NCBI RefSeq assembly: GCF_000426765.1
Contig: NZ_AUFZ01000001.1
Span: forward strand, 62,001-126,000
Source of the DNA: Vibrio litoralis DSM 17657
GTDB lineage: Bacteria; Pseudomonadota; Gammaproteobacteria; Enterobacterales; Vibrionaceae
Length of the DNA: 64,000 bases
Reading direction: 5' to 3'
Positions 7,786-15,726 of this stretch are shown one piece after another (the stretch's first letter is position 1; each line of letters starts with the position of its first letter). The position numbers were made by a program, and so were the translations under genes. The notes below the pieces were generated by a model. It saw only the letters and a list, made by a program, of their open reading frames with translations. It did no database searches and was not told the DNA's origin.

Positions 7786-9222
7786 ATGACGTATCAGCCA
7801 ACGCGCTTACCCAGTTTGACACAAGTCTTTATTTCTCTAGGACTGTTCTTATTACTGGCATTCTCTTTTACTGCTAAGTTAAACCTTCCTATCCAACTCG
7901 CGCTTTATATCGGTTGGTTTATCATCATCGGTTTAGGTACCTATCTTGGCCATAAATACAAAGATTTAGAAAAAGCTGCTTTAGGTGGAATTTCAAACGG
8001 CTTAGGTGCTGTACTGATCTTACTGGCCGTGGGTGCCCTTGTCGGCACCTGGATCTCTGGCGGTATCGTTCCAACCATTATTTATTATGGTCTGAAAGCA
8101 ATCCACCCTTCTATTTTCCTTCTAGCGACCATGATCATTTGTTCATTAACCGCTCTTGCTACGGGTACCTCTTGGGGCTCAGCAGGTACAGCTGGTATTG
8201 CGATGATGGGTATCGGGCAAGGTCTGGGCGTTCCTGCTCCAATTACCGCTGGTGCGGTGCTTTCTGGTTGTTACTTTGGTGACAAAATGTCGCCGCTGTC
8301 TGACTCTGTGATCTTGGCGTCTTCTATGTCGAACGTAGAAGTCATGGAACACATCAAAGGTATGCTTCCGATTGCCCTGATCAGCTATATCATTACTGGT
8401 GTGCTGTTTACCGCATTTGGCTTTCACTATGCGGGCAAAGTGGACATGTCACAGGTTCAAGGCGTGATCACGGCTATGGAGCAACAATTTACTATTACCC
8501 CACTTTCCTTTGTGCCGGTAATTATAGTTCTTAGTTTACTGGCGATGCGTATGCCGTCATTCCCAGTGATTAGCTTTGGCTCTCTACTGGGTATCGTGTG
8601 GGCCGTGTATGTGCAAGATATTGATTTCTTAACCGCATTCAATACCGCATGGGCACCTTACAGCATTAGCTCTGGCGTTGATTTCATTGATGCAATCTTA
8701 AACCGCGGCGGCATGTCTTCAATGCTTGGCTCAGTGGCTGTGATTGTGTTTGGTTTAGGCTTTGGTGGCCTACTTGATAAGGTTGGTCTATTAGAAACAG
8801 TAGCCAAACTATTCGAAAAACGTATTCAAAGCGCGGGTTCTCTTGCCTCTAGCACTATTGCAACGGCCTTTATGGGGAACGTATTTGGCTCGGCAATGTA
8901 TGTGTCTTTGATTCTGACACCTAAGATTTGTGCCAAGAACTACGACCGCTTAGGCTACCAACGTAAGAACCTTTCTCGTAATGCAGAATTCGGTGGCACA
9001 TTAACCTCAGGCATGGTGCCTTGGAGTGATAATGGTATCTACATGGCGAGTATTTTAGGGGTTGCTACTCTATCCTATGCACCTTTCATGTGGCTAAGCT
9101 TTATTTGTATCTTCATGACAATTCTATGTTCTTATATGGGTTGGTTCGTCGATAAATGTGAGCCAATTGCACAAGCAGATCAAGAAGAAACGGTTGAACT
9201 AAAACCGCAAACAGTCTCTTAG
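7786..9222 (+). CDS. nhaC: Na+/H+ antiporter family protein NhaC
   Basis: A 478-residue polytopic inner membrane transporter of the NhaC family (Na+/H+ antiport; some members carry organic acids or lysine). Family signatures are clear: ATGTSWGSAGTAG near residues 125-138 and SGCYFGDKMSPLSDS near residues 163-177, repeated late as NAEFGGTLTSGMVPWSDN. About 11-12 hydrophobic helices are visible. GAGG precedes the ATG. It has its own leader hairpins and terminator, so it is monocistronic. Ion versus amino-acid specificity cannot be decided from sequence. Confidence 0.9.
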   Translation: MTYQPTRLPSLTQVFISLGLFLLLAFSFTAKLNLPIQLALYIGWFIIIGLGTYLGHKYKDLEKAALGGISNGLGAVLILLAVGALVGTWISGGIVPTIIYYGLKAIHPSIFLLATMIICSLTALATGTSWGSAGTAGIAMMGIGQGLGVPAPITAGAVLSGCYFGDKMSPLSDSVILASSMSNVEVMEHIKGMLPIALISYIITGVLFTAFGFHYAGKVDMSQVQGVITAMEQQFTITPLSFVPVIIVLSLLAMRMPSFPVISFGSLLGIVWAVYVQDIDFLTAFNTAWAPYSISSGVDFIDAILNRGGMSSMLGSVAVIVFGLGFGGLLDKVGLLETVAKLFEKRIQSAGSLASSTIATAFMGNVFGSAMYVSLILTPKICAKNYDRLGYQRKNLSRNAEFGGTLTSGMVPWSDNGIYMASILGVATLSYAPFMWLSFICIFMTILCSYMGWFVDKCEPIAQADQEETVELKPQTVS

Positions 9223-9259
9223 CCTAGATTAAATATCTACCAGAAAGGTATAAAAACAG

Positions 9260-9309
9260 AAATGCCGCTAACTTCAAAGGATCACTCCAAAAGAAAGTTA
9301 GCGGCATTT
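9260..9309 (+). terminator. Strong intrinsic terminator after nhaC
   Basis: A perfect 15-bp stem (AAATGCCGCTAACTT at 9260-9274 with 9295-9309) followed by a T tract; the A-rich left side lets it act for the minus-strand gene at 9364 as well. Confidence 0.92.
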
Positions 9310-9363
9310 TTATCGCAGTGACTTTTCATTAACTTACTAAGTCATTGATTTATCAAGACCGTA

Positions 9364-9690
9364 TTAACGACGTTTATTCGCTAAAAACGCATCTTCTGAA
9401 ATTTTGTTCCCTTGCTCATCTTGAACCGTGAAAACATAATTCATACCGGATCCGGCTACATTACTCACCACAAGCATACCATTCTCATCGGTCATTGCTT
9501 GTTTAGGACCAAAACCTTTAATTTCTACTGGGTAGTTTGCTAGCGGTTCACCATCCTGGGTCACCTTAACTACCGCTTGATCACCAGTGTGAGAATTCAC
9601 ACTGAGGTTAATTCCGTTTGAAGTAGAAGCCATTGCTGCTGAACTTAACACTAAAGAAGTCGCAAGCAGTGTTGTAGATAACAATTTCAT
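9364..9690 (-). CDS. Small exported Ig-like domain protein
   Basis: A 108-residue protein beginning with a signal peptide (MKLLSTTLLATSLVLSS to AMA). The start at 9690 follows AAGGAG and is preferred over an upstream in-frame start at 9810. The mature part (VKVTQDGEPLANYPVEIKG and the later DENGMLVVSNV) reads like a carboxypeptidase-regulatory or big-Ig beta-sandwich, in which a prealbumin-like fold is common. It should be periplasmic. No specific function recognised; monocistronic and convergent with nhaC. Confidence 0.75.
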   Translation of the reverse strand: MKLLSTTLLATSLVLSSAAMASTSNGINLSVNSHTGDQAVVKVTQDGEPLANYPVEIKGFGPKQAMTDENGMLVVSNVAGSGMNYVFTVQDEQGNKISEDAFLANKRR

Positions 9691-9960
9691 AATTAGCTCC
9701 TTTCTTAAAACAAATTCTGTATTGAACTCATTTACCAAACTAATGATAGCGTGATTTTCATCACAATAAACTGCATTAACCTGCACTAGATCATCGAAAA
9801 ACTTGAACAAGAAAAGGTGAACTATTTTTTGATGCTTCTACAGCCCTTACCTAGTCTCGATTTGAAGAAAGTAGAGCTTTTTAATATAAAATTAGGGCGC
9901 TAAAAATTCTTTCAGCAGCCTCACATTGAGATGTTTTTTTAACCGTCAACTAACGATAAA

Positions 9961-10086
9961 TCACGCAAAGTGAGAGCGATTACGTCCACTTTCTTTAGCT
10001 TTATAAAGCGCCTCATCGACTCGTTTCACTAGACCACGTTTTTCATCACCACTCACAATCACCGAAGCGCCGATACTAACGGTTAC
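9961..10086 (-). pseudogene. C-terminal relic of a GGDEF diguanylate cyclase
   Basis: The minus strand from 10086 to a TGA at 9963-9961 encodes 41 residues that match the end of a GGDEF domain: VTVSIGASV, then VDEALYKAKESGRNRSHF before the stop. The GGDEF catalytic motif and everything upstream are missing; the frame breaks at about 10086, where the sequence changes to unrelated AT-rich DNA. It cannot make c-di-GMP. It lies in the otherwise gene-free 9691-10187 stretch and marks a deletion next to the dms operon. Confidence 0.85.
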
Positions 10087-10121
10087 TTATAATAATACCT
10101 AAGTAGCCTTATTGGATATGT

Positions 10122-10155
10122 AAAAAACCCCTGAAACTTTCAGCTCCAGGGGTTT
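10122..10155 (-). terminator. Terminator of the dmsABC operon
   Basis: AAACCCCTG (10125-10133) pairs perfectly with CAGGGGTTT (10147-10155); on the minus strand the stem is followed by TTTTTT (10127-10122). It lies 33 bp after the dmsC stop. Confidence 0.9.
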
Positions 10156-10187
10156 AATGTTTATATTTTACTTTGGCCGATTTTTGA

Positions 10188-11036
10188 TTAAATCAAGCCA
10201 AAGGTAAAGTGCATACCGTAGAACACACCGCGGCCAAAAATTTCTGCGCCAATTAACGCGACTAAAGCCAGTAAGCTATAAAAGCGTACTTTGTTGTTTT
10301 CTTGGTGAGCCGATACTGACCACAATACCGCCGCAATTAACATCAATACACATTGCGTCATGATCATGCTTGAGTATTCAGTTAATACTGTTGTGCCTTG
10401 GTGAATCGATGTCACGACCGTTGAGAAATCCAACACGCGAGAAATCATCACTACAAAGTGCACAGCAATCAGTAATACGCCTACGCCAGCAATGATTTTG
10501 TTTGATTTTACTGAGCGCACATCAAAGGCATTCAGCAATACGTAACCAAACAATAAACCAGCGGTGATCACGGTAAACGTGAACTCGATTGGCGTGTAGA
10601 TGCTATCCCATAACGGCACGGTGTTGATCAAATACACTTTGATCATTGCCGCCATGAAAACCACACCCGCTAGAGAACCTAGGTGACGTAAACCGGTACG
10701 TAGTGAACGAGTACCAAGGTTCAACACTTCGGTTAACCAGTAGATACCAGCAATGGCGAAGAAAATTGAACCGGTTAAGATCTCATTCGATAGACCAGAT
10801 GCATCAACACGGTTAAACGAGTTAAACGCACGCAATGGTGAGCCTAAGTGTAGCGTCGATGCAGCGAAACCAATCGCCATAAAGCCCAACACAAAGAATA
10901 AAGCTTTAATCGCTAGATTCTTACTTTCATCTTCACCAGTCACACACATTAAGCGAGTGCTCACTAATAGGTAAGCGCCAACCGCACATTGGGCTAATAC
11001 GGTAAAGATAACTAAAGGGAGTTCTAAAAAGTGCAT
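10188..11036 (-). CDS. dmsC: DMSO reductase membrane anchor subunit DmsC
   Basis: A 282-residue integral membrane subunit with about eight hydrophobic helices that anchors the DmsAB catalytic dimer and oxidises menaquinol. The start at 11036 (MHFLELPLVIF) is fixed by AAGGAGGTGATC at ideal distance and overlaps the dmsB stop by one base (TAATG), which implies translational coupling; the longer frame to 11156 is an artefact inside dmsB. Length agrees with E. coli DmsC (287 aa). It is the last gene of the operon and is followed by a strong terminator. Confidence 0.93.
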   Translation of the reverse strand: MHFLELPLVIFTVLAQCAVGAYLLVSTRLMCVTGEDESKNLAIKALFFVLGFMAIGFAASTLHLGSPLRAFNSFNRVDASGLSNEILTGSIFFAIAGIYWLTEVLNLGTRSLRTGLRHLGSLAGVVFMAAMIKVYLINTVPLWDSIYTPIEFTFTVITAGLLFGYVLLNAFDVRSVKSNKIIAGVGVLLIAVHFVVMISRVLDFSTVVTSIHQGTTVLTEYSSMIMTQCVLMLIAAVLWSVSAHQENNKVRFYSLLALVALIGAEIFGRGVFYGMHFTFGLI

Positions 11037-11701
11037 TAGATCACCTCCTTCGGATTTTGTAAGAAGCCTGAAGTATCCCCTAATGGTTTCGCATTCGGGT
11101 TTAACTTCACGATAAGGTTTGGACTGGTTAAGCGGGAATCTGGTAGTGGCGCACAATCTGCGTTGTTACCGTATTTAGCGCGTAACTCATCAATTGGACC
11201 AAACTCAATCGCACGTAGTGGGCATGAATCCACACAAACTGGCATTAAGCCTTCCGCAACACGCTCATGACAACCATCACACTTCGTCATGTGACCTTTT
11301 TCTTCGCTGTATTGTGGTGCGCCGTAAGGACAAGCCATGTGGCAGTATTTACAACCGATACATACTTCTTCATTTACCACCACTAAACCATCTTCTTCAC
11401 GCTTATGCATCGCGCCAGATGGACAAACCTTAGTACAAGCAGGATTTGAACAATGGTTACACGCAATCGATAGGTAATAGGCGTATACATCTTGACGGTA
11501 AACACCGTTGTTTTCAGACCAGTTACCACCAACATATTCGTAAATACGACGGAAGTTACGCTTAACGTCTAGGTCTTTGTTGTCTTTGCATGAAAGCTGA
11601 CAAGTTTTACAGCCAGTACATTTACTTGAATCAATGTAGAAGCCGTATTGTTTTTTTACATTTACTGGCGAGTTAGCACCAGATGAAGTCGTTACGCTCA
11701 T
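11036..11701 (-). CDS. dmsB: DMSO reductase iron-sulfur subunit DmsB
   Basis: A 221-residue electron-transfer subunit carrying four [4Fe-4S] clusters. The ferredoxin motifs are visible in order: CTGCKTCQLSC, CNHCSNPACTKVC, CIGCKYCHMAC and CDGCHERVAEG with later CVDSCP. It passes electrons from DmsC to DmsA. The ATG overlaps the dmsA stop by four bases (ATGA). It is slightly longer than E. coli DmsB (205 aa), mostly at the N-terminus, where a Ser/Thr-rich stretch precedes QYGFYIDSSKC. Confidence 0.94.
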   Translation of the reverse strand: MSVTTSSGANSPVNVKKQYGFYIDSSKCTGCKTCQLSCKDNKDLDVKRNFRRIYEYVGGNWSENNGVYRQDVYAYYLSIACNHCSNPACTKVCPSGAMHKREEDGLVVVNEEVCIGCKYCHMACPYGAPQYSEEKGHMTKCDGCHERVAEGLMPVCVDSCPLRAIEFGPIDELRAKYGNNADCAPLPDSRLTSPNLIVKLNPNAKPLGDTSGFLQNPKEVI

Positions 11702-14169
11702 GCCTTAACTCCCATGCTTTTCAGTAGTTTAATTTCAACTAGGTTAGTGTGCGATGGATTCGCTTTTGCCAGTGGAGTTGGACGTGCGGTAGTCAATACG
11801 TTAATTGAACCATTCATGTCGGTACCTTCACGGTTTGGCGCATACCAAGCACCTTCACTAAGCGCAGTCGTATTAGGGATGATGCGTGGTGTGACTTTGG
11901 CGCACACTTGCAACTTACCGAATTCACTTTCTACCTGAACTAGGTCACCATTTTTAATGCCACGAGGCTCGGCATCCATTGGGTTAATCCAAATTTCTTG
12001 TGGTGCCGCCGCTTTCAATAACTCGACGTTGCCGTAAGTTGAGTGAGCGCGAGCTTTGTAGTGGAAACCCGTCATTTGCAGTGGGAATTTTTCACGCTTC
12101 GGTGAATCCCAGCCATCAAACGTTGGGTGGTATTCAGGGATTGGTGTAATGTGCTCATCTTCATCTAATTCCCAAGTCGCTGCGATGTTTGCTAACTGCT
12201 CAGAGTAGATTTCAATTTTGCCCGATGGTGACGGTAATGGGTTGGCAATTGGATCTTTACGGAAGTCTTCAAGTTCAACATAAGGACGATCATGTTGTTT
12301 CTTGTAGATACCTTGCTTACGCATAGTGTCGTAATCCGGTAGATCTGCATCGTTATTTTGCTTCACCGTTTGTGCGTACATCCACTGTAACCATTCTTCT
12401 TGAGTACGGCCTTCGGTGAATTCTTTTTCTACGCCTAAGCGCTTCGCCAGATCAGACAACATGTCGTAAATTGGACGACATTCAAAACGCGGTTTGATCG
12501 CTTGACTTGCAAAGATGAAGTACGGCATTGAACCTGCTGCGCCATCCATACAGAAATCCGATTGCTCAGAAGTGGTACAGTCTGGCAGTACAATATCGGC
12601 ATATTTTGCAGATGAGGTCATGTGGTTATCGATCACGACGATCATTTCACACGCTTTTTCATCTTGCAGAATTTTATGAGTACGGTTGATGTCTGAGTGT
12701 TGGTTAATCAAACAGTTACCTGCATAGTTCCAGATAAATTTGATTGGATTTTGCAGACGCTCAACACCACGAATACCGTCAGTTTTGTCGGTCATTTCGT
12801 GTGCACGGTAAATTGCATCCGTCCATAAGAACATTGGGATAGACGCTTTAACTGGGTTGGGTATTTTCGGGAAACGTTGGAATGGGTAGCTATGGTCGCC
12901 TTCACGCATACCAGTACCACCACCTTGTAGGCCAACTTGACCACGAAGTAGAGAAAGCATACCGATCGCTTTACATGCTTGCTCACCGCTTGCAGAACGT
13001 TGTAAGCCCCAACCTTGAGTGATATAGATGCGGTTAGCATTACCAATTTCACGCGCCAGTTTGATGATATCTTCTGCTGGTACACCCGTAATTGGTGCCG
13101 CCCACTCAGGCGTCTTAGGCGTTTTATCGTTGCCGTTACCTAGGATGTAATCTTTATAGCTACCATTTTTTGGTGCTGATGCAGGTAGAGTCTTCGCATC
13201 ATAACCAACACAGTAAGTGTCTAGGAATGCTTGGTCGACTTTATCTTCCGTGATCAGTACATGCGCAATCGCTGCACATAATGCGGCATCGGTACCGTGA
13301 CGTAATGGAACCCATTGGTCTTCACGGCCACCAGCCGTATCGGTGTAACGAGGATCGATAATAATGGTGCGAGTACGGTTCTTTTGCTGACCTTCTACAT
13401 AGTTATGCGTTTGGCCGCCACCAGACATACGCGTCTCAGCAGGGTTATTACCAAAGAAAATAGCAAGATCAGCATTTTGAATATCATCCATGCTGTTGTT
13501 AGCAACCCAACCGCCATAAAAGAAATCGGTCATACATTCGATCGCGGCTGCCGAGTAATCACCATAGTGGTTTAAGTAGCCACCTTTTAGGTTCATTAAG
13601 CGTGCAATCAGTGTTGAGCTTGGATCCCAACTTTTGGTAACCGTACCGCCAAGCGTACCTGTACCGTAGTTAAGATAAACGGCATCATTGCCATAATTTT
13701 TAATCGTGTCATCCAGACTTGCTGCAATTGTATCTAGCGCTTCATCCCAGCTGATGCGTTTGAATTTACCTTCGCCACGTTTACCAACACGTTTTAGAGG
13801 GTATTTTAAGCGATCAGGGTTATATACGCGGCGACGCATAGAGCGACCACGCAAACACGCGCGCACTTGGTGAGAGTTATTAAACTCATCTAGCCCAGTG
13901 TTGTCAGTTTCAACCCACTTAATTTCACCATCAACCACATGCATACGTAATGGACAACGGCTACCACAGTTTACGGTACATGCCGACCATACGATTTTTT
14001 CATCTGGTTTCGCTGGAGTTTCAATCGCAAGCGCTTTTTTGCTGAACGGTAATGTTAAGCCACTAGTCACAGTTGCTAGGGCACCTAACGCGGCACTACC
14101 TTTGACAAAGCCACGACGTGTGACTGCAAATGCGTCGTTCTTATTTGTCTGTTTATTATTAACTGACAC
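11698..14169 (-). CDS. dmsA: DMSO reductase catalytic molybdopterin subunit DmsA
   Basis: An 823-residue Mo-bisMGD oxidoreductase that reduces DMSO and related S- or N-oxides as terminal acceptors of anaerobic respiration. A twin-arginine signal (TRRGFVKGSAALGALA, cleaved near KALA) sends the folded enzyme through Tat. An N-terminal cluster motif CTVNCGSRCPL with a downstream Cys (VRACLRGRS) follows; molybdopterin oxidoreductase and dinucleotide-binding domains fill the rest. It heads the dmsABC operon and is divergent from its likely chaperone gene. NarP- and FNR-type operators lie 48-80 bp upstream, fitting anaerobic and nitrate-responsive control. Confidence 0.95.
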   Translation of the reverse strand: MSVNNKQTNKNDAFAVTRRGFVKGSAALGALATVTSGLTLPFSKKALAIETPAKPDEKIVWSACTVNCGSRCPLRMHVVDGEIKWVETDNTGLDEFNNSHQVRACLRGRSMRRRVYNPDRLKYPLKRVGKRGEGKFKRISWDEALDTIAASLDDTIKNYGNDAVYLNYGTGTLGGTVTKSWDPSSTLIARLMNLKGGYLNHYGDYSAAAIECMTDFFYGGWVANNSMDDIQNADLAIFFGNNPAETRMSGGGQTHNYVEGQQKNRTRTIIIDPRYTDTAGGREDQWVPLRHGTDAALCAAIAHVLITEDKVDQAFLDTYCVGYDAKTLPASAPKNGSYKDYILGNGNDKTPKTPEWAAPITGVPAEDIIKLAREIGNANRIYITQGWGLQRSASGEQACKAIGMLSLLRGQVGLQGGGTGMREGDHSYPFQRFPKIPNPVKASIPMFLWTDAIYRAHEMTDKTDGIRGVERLQNPIKFIWNYAGNCLINQHSDINRTHKILQDEKACEMIVVIDNHMTSSAKYADIVLPDCTTSEQSDFCMDGAAGSMPYFIFASQAIKPRFECRPIYDMLSDLAKRLGVEKEFTEGRTQEEWLQWMYAQTVKQNNDADLPDYDTMRKQGIYKKQHDRPYVELEDFRKDPIANPLPSPSGKIEIYSEQLANIAATWELDEDEHITPIPEYHPTFDGWDSPKREKFPLQMTGFHYKARAHSTYGNVELLKAAAPQEIWINPMDAEPRGIKNGDLVQVESEFGKLQVCAKVTPRIIPNTTALSEGAWYAPNREGTDMNGSINVLTTARPTPLAKANPSHTNLVEIKLLKSMGVKA

Positions 14170-14216
14170 GACTTTTCCTCATTTTATACTTCGAGTGATG
14201 GCCGTGATTATGGACT

Positions 14217-14232
14217 TACCCCTATAGAGGTA
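14217..14232. promoter_or_regulatory. NarP/NarL 7-2-7 operator
   Basis: TACCCCTATAGAGGTA fits the NarP inverted heptamer consensus TACYYMT-N2-AKRRGTA at every position. It sits between dmsA and the divergent chaperone gene, two bases from the FNR-type box. Vibrios usually have NarQ-NarP, so nitrate/nitrite control of DMSO respiration is likely. Confidence 0.75.
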
Positions 14233-14234
14233 CT

Positions 14235-14248
14235 TTGTTCTAAATCAA
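14235..14248. promoter_or_regulatory. FNR-type binding site
   Basis: TTGTTCTAAATCAA matches the FNR consensus TTGAT-N4-ATCAA with one base changed. Position between dmsA and the chaperone gene is consistent with oxygen-dependent activation of one or both. Confidence 0.7.
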
Positions 14249-14314
14249 AGTCTGTCGACTCTATTCAACGTATATTACGTGCCACTTAGAATGAGATATA
14301 GAGCACACTTTAAA

Positions 14315-14947
14315 ATGACGAATTTTTACACAGAATCTGCATTAATCACCAAAATTCTTGGCGCGTTAATCTATTTCCGACCAAGTGAATTTAGCGACAA
14401 TGGCCTAGACCGAGTCTTAGCTTTACAGGTCGAATCACAAGAAAGCAGTGCTTTGATTAAAATGTTTCAAAGCGTACTTGATCAATTTAACCGTGCCGAT
14501 ATCGACTCTTTAAATATGGCTCACGATGAATTTTTTTCAGGTATTGGTGATATGCCAGTGCCACCTTGGGGTTCGGTGTATTTAGATCGTGAGTGTGTGC
14601 TATTTGGTGAATCGACTTCTGAATATAAGCAGTTTTTAGTGCAGCAAGGTTTTGAATTTGAAACCCACAATAATGATCCACTCGATCACATTGGCTTAAT
14701 GCTAATGACGTTGGGCGAATTACTTGAAAACCAAACCACCGATGAAATATCATCTGCATTAGATGAACTATTAAGTTATCACTTACTACCTTGGACGCCG
14801 CATTACTTACGACAAGTTGCACCATTGATTTCTGAGCCAGCTTACGCACAAGCCATCGCGCTGACGCAAACCTTATTAAATGATCTACAAACGGCATTTA
14901 ACTTAACCGTAAAACCAAGAAAGATTCACTTTAAAATTGCGCAGTAA
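14315..14947 (+). CDS. TorD/DmsD family redox enzyme maturation chaperone
   Basis: Cytosolic all-helical chaperone that binds the Tat signal of molybdoenzymes (here presumably DmsA) and helps cofactor loading. Family hallmarks are PPWGSVYLDRE (near residue 77) and the (D/E)PxDH motif in NNDPLDHIGLML. The start at MTNFYTESALITK (14315) is a judgement: a GTG at 14279 and an ATG at 14291 are in frame but add a basic leader, and none has a strong ribosome site. Divergent from dmsA across the NarP/FNR operators; the ferredoxin gene starts 7 nt after its stop. Confidence 0.87.
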   Translation: MTNFYTESALITKILGALIYFRPSEFSDNGLDRVLALQVESQESSALIKMFQSVLDQFNRADIDSLNMAHDEFFSGIGDMPVPPWGSVYLDRECVLFGESTSEYKQFLVQQGFEFETHNNDPLDHIGLMLMTLGELLENQTTDEISSALDELLSYHLLPWTPHYLRQVAPLISEPAYAQAIALTQTLLNDLQTAFNLTVKPRKIHFKIAQ

Positions 14948-14954
14948 TAAGCCA

Positions 14955-15470
14955 ATGACTGAACGTAAGATTAAAACACAAGAACCGCAACCAAGCCGCC
15001 GTGCCTTATTTACCGGCATGGCGAAACGCAGCTATCAAGCAGCAAAAGTTGAAGAGAAAGTACAACGCACCGTACCTCGACCACCTACTGCGGTCGATGA
15101 AGATATTTTTACTCGTTTGTGCAATCAATGTGGGGAATGTGAAAAGGTTTGCCCAGAGTCTATTATTCGTATGGAAAACGGCTTTCCAACGTTAGATGTC
15201 GAATATTCTCATTGCACCTTGTGTGGTAAATGCCAAACCGCTTGTCCGACGATTGCGTTATCCAACAAACAGCAAGATACCGGGCTACGAGCAAAAGCAT
15301 CTGAAACCTGTATTAACCTTTATGGCTATTGTGATTCATGCGCGCAATCTTGCCCAAGCCAGGCTTTGGAATGGAAAGACAGTCAAATCCCGAGCATTGA
15401 TATCAACAAATGCGCTGGCTGCGGGATCTGTAAAAGTGACTGCTTTATTGGTGCGATTCAGTTGAGATAA
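14955..15470 (+). CDS. napF: NapF-like polyferredoxin
   Basis: A 171-residue cytosolic 4Fe-4S protein of the NapF type. It starts at MTERKIK (14955), after a basic N-terminus SRRALFTGMAKR. Cluster motifs in order: CNQCGECEKVCP, CTLCGKCQTACP, a diverged CDSCAQSCP, and CAGCGICKSDC. NapF normally assists maturation of periplasmic nitrate reductase; beside dmsABC and a TorD-like chaperone it more likely helps DmsA, a gene arrangement I recall from other vibrios. No nap genes occur in the window, so the symbol reflects family rather than proven role. Confidence 0.82.
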   Translation: MTERKIKTQEPQPSRRALFTGMAKRSYQAAKVEEKVQRTVPRPPTAVDEDIFTRLCNQCGECEKVCPESIIRMENGFPTLDVEYSHCTLCGKCQTACPTIALSNKQQDTGLRAKASETCINLYGYCDSCAQSCPSQALEWKDSQIPSIDINKCAGCGICKSDCFIGAIQLR

Positions 15471-15610
15471 ATGACTCACCTCTCAACCATAATCAACCTT
15501 GGCTACCTTTATTTAACACAAAGGAAACATTATTGCTCTCACTCTGTCTTTTCGGCCTTTGTTGTAACAAAAACCTGACACCGCACTAGGAAAAACCTAC
15601 AAATACACCT

Positions 15611-15637
15611 TTGTTATTATCAATTGAGCGATATAAT
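15611..15637 (+). promoter_or_regulatory. Possible promoter of the AsmA-like gene
   Basis: TATAAT at 15632-15637 is a perfect -10 hexamer; TTGTTA at 15611-15616 is a fair -35 but the 15-bp spacing is short. It lies about 90 bp before the start at 15727. Confidence 0.4.
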
Positions 15638-15726
15638 AGCCACTCTTCAAACAGGCATTTGAAAGTACATTTTGTTGCTTGATGCCTGCCCTTTGAAATT
15701 GAACCGTTATAGGATACACACCTCGC

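Noticed and set aside
9691..9810. Long N-terminal extension of the small exported protein
   Set aside because: The internal ATG at 9690 has AAGGAG and begins a signal peptide; the extension is AT-rich leader sequence.
14279..14314. GTG start of the TorD-like chaperone gene
   Set aside because: The extra residues are basic and unlike family N-termini, and no ribosome site supports them; the ATG at 14315 was used, with some doubt.
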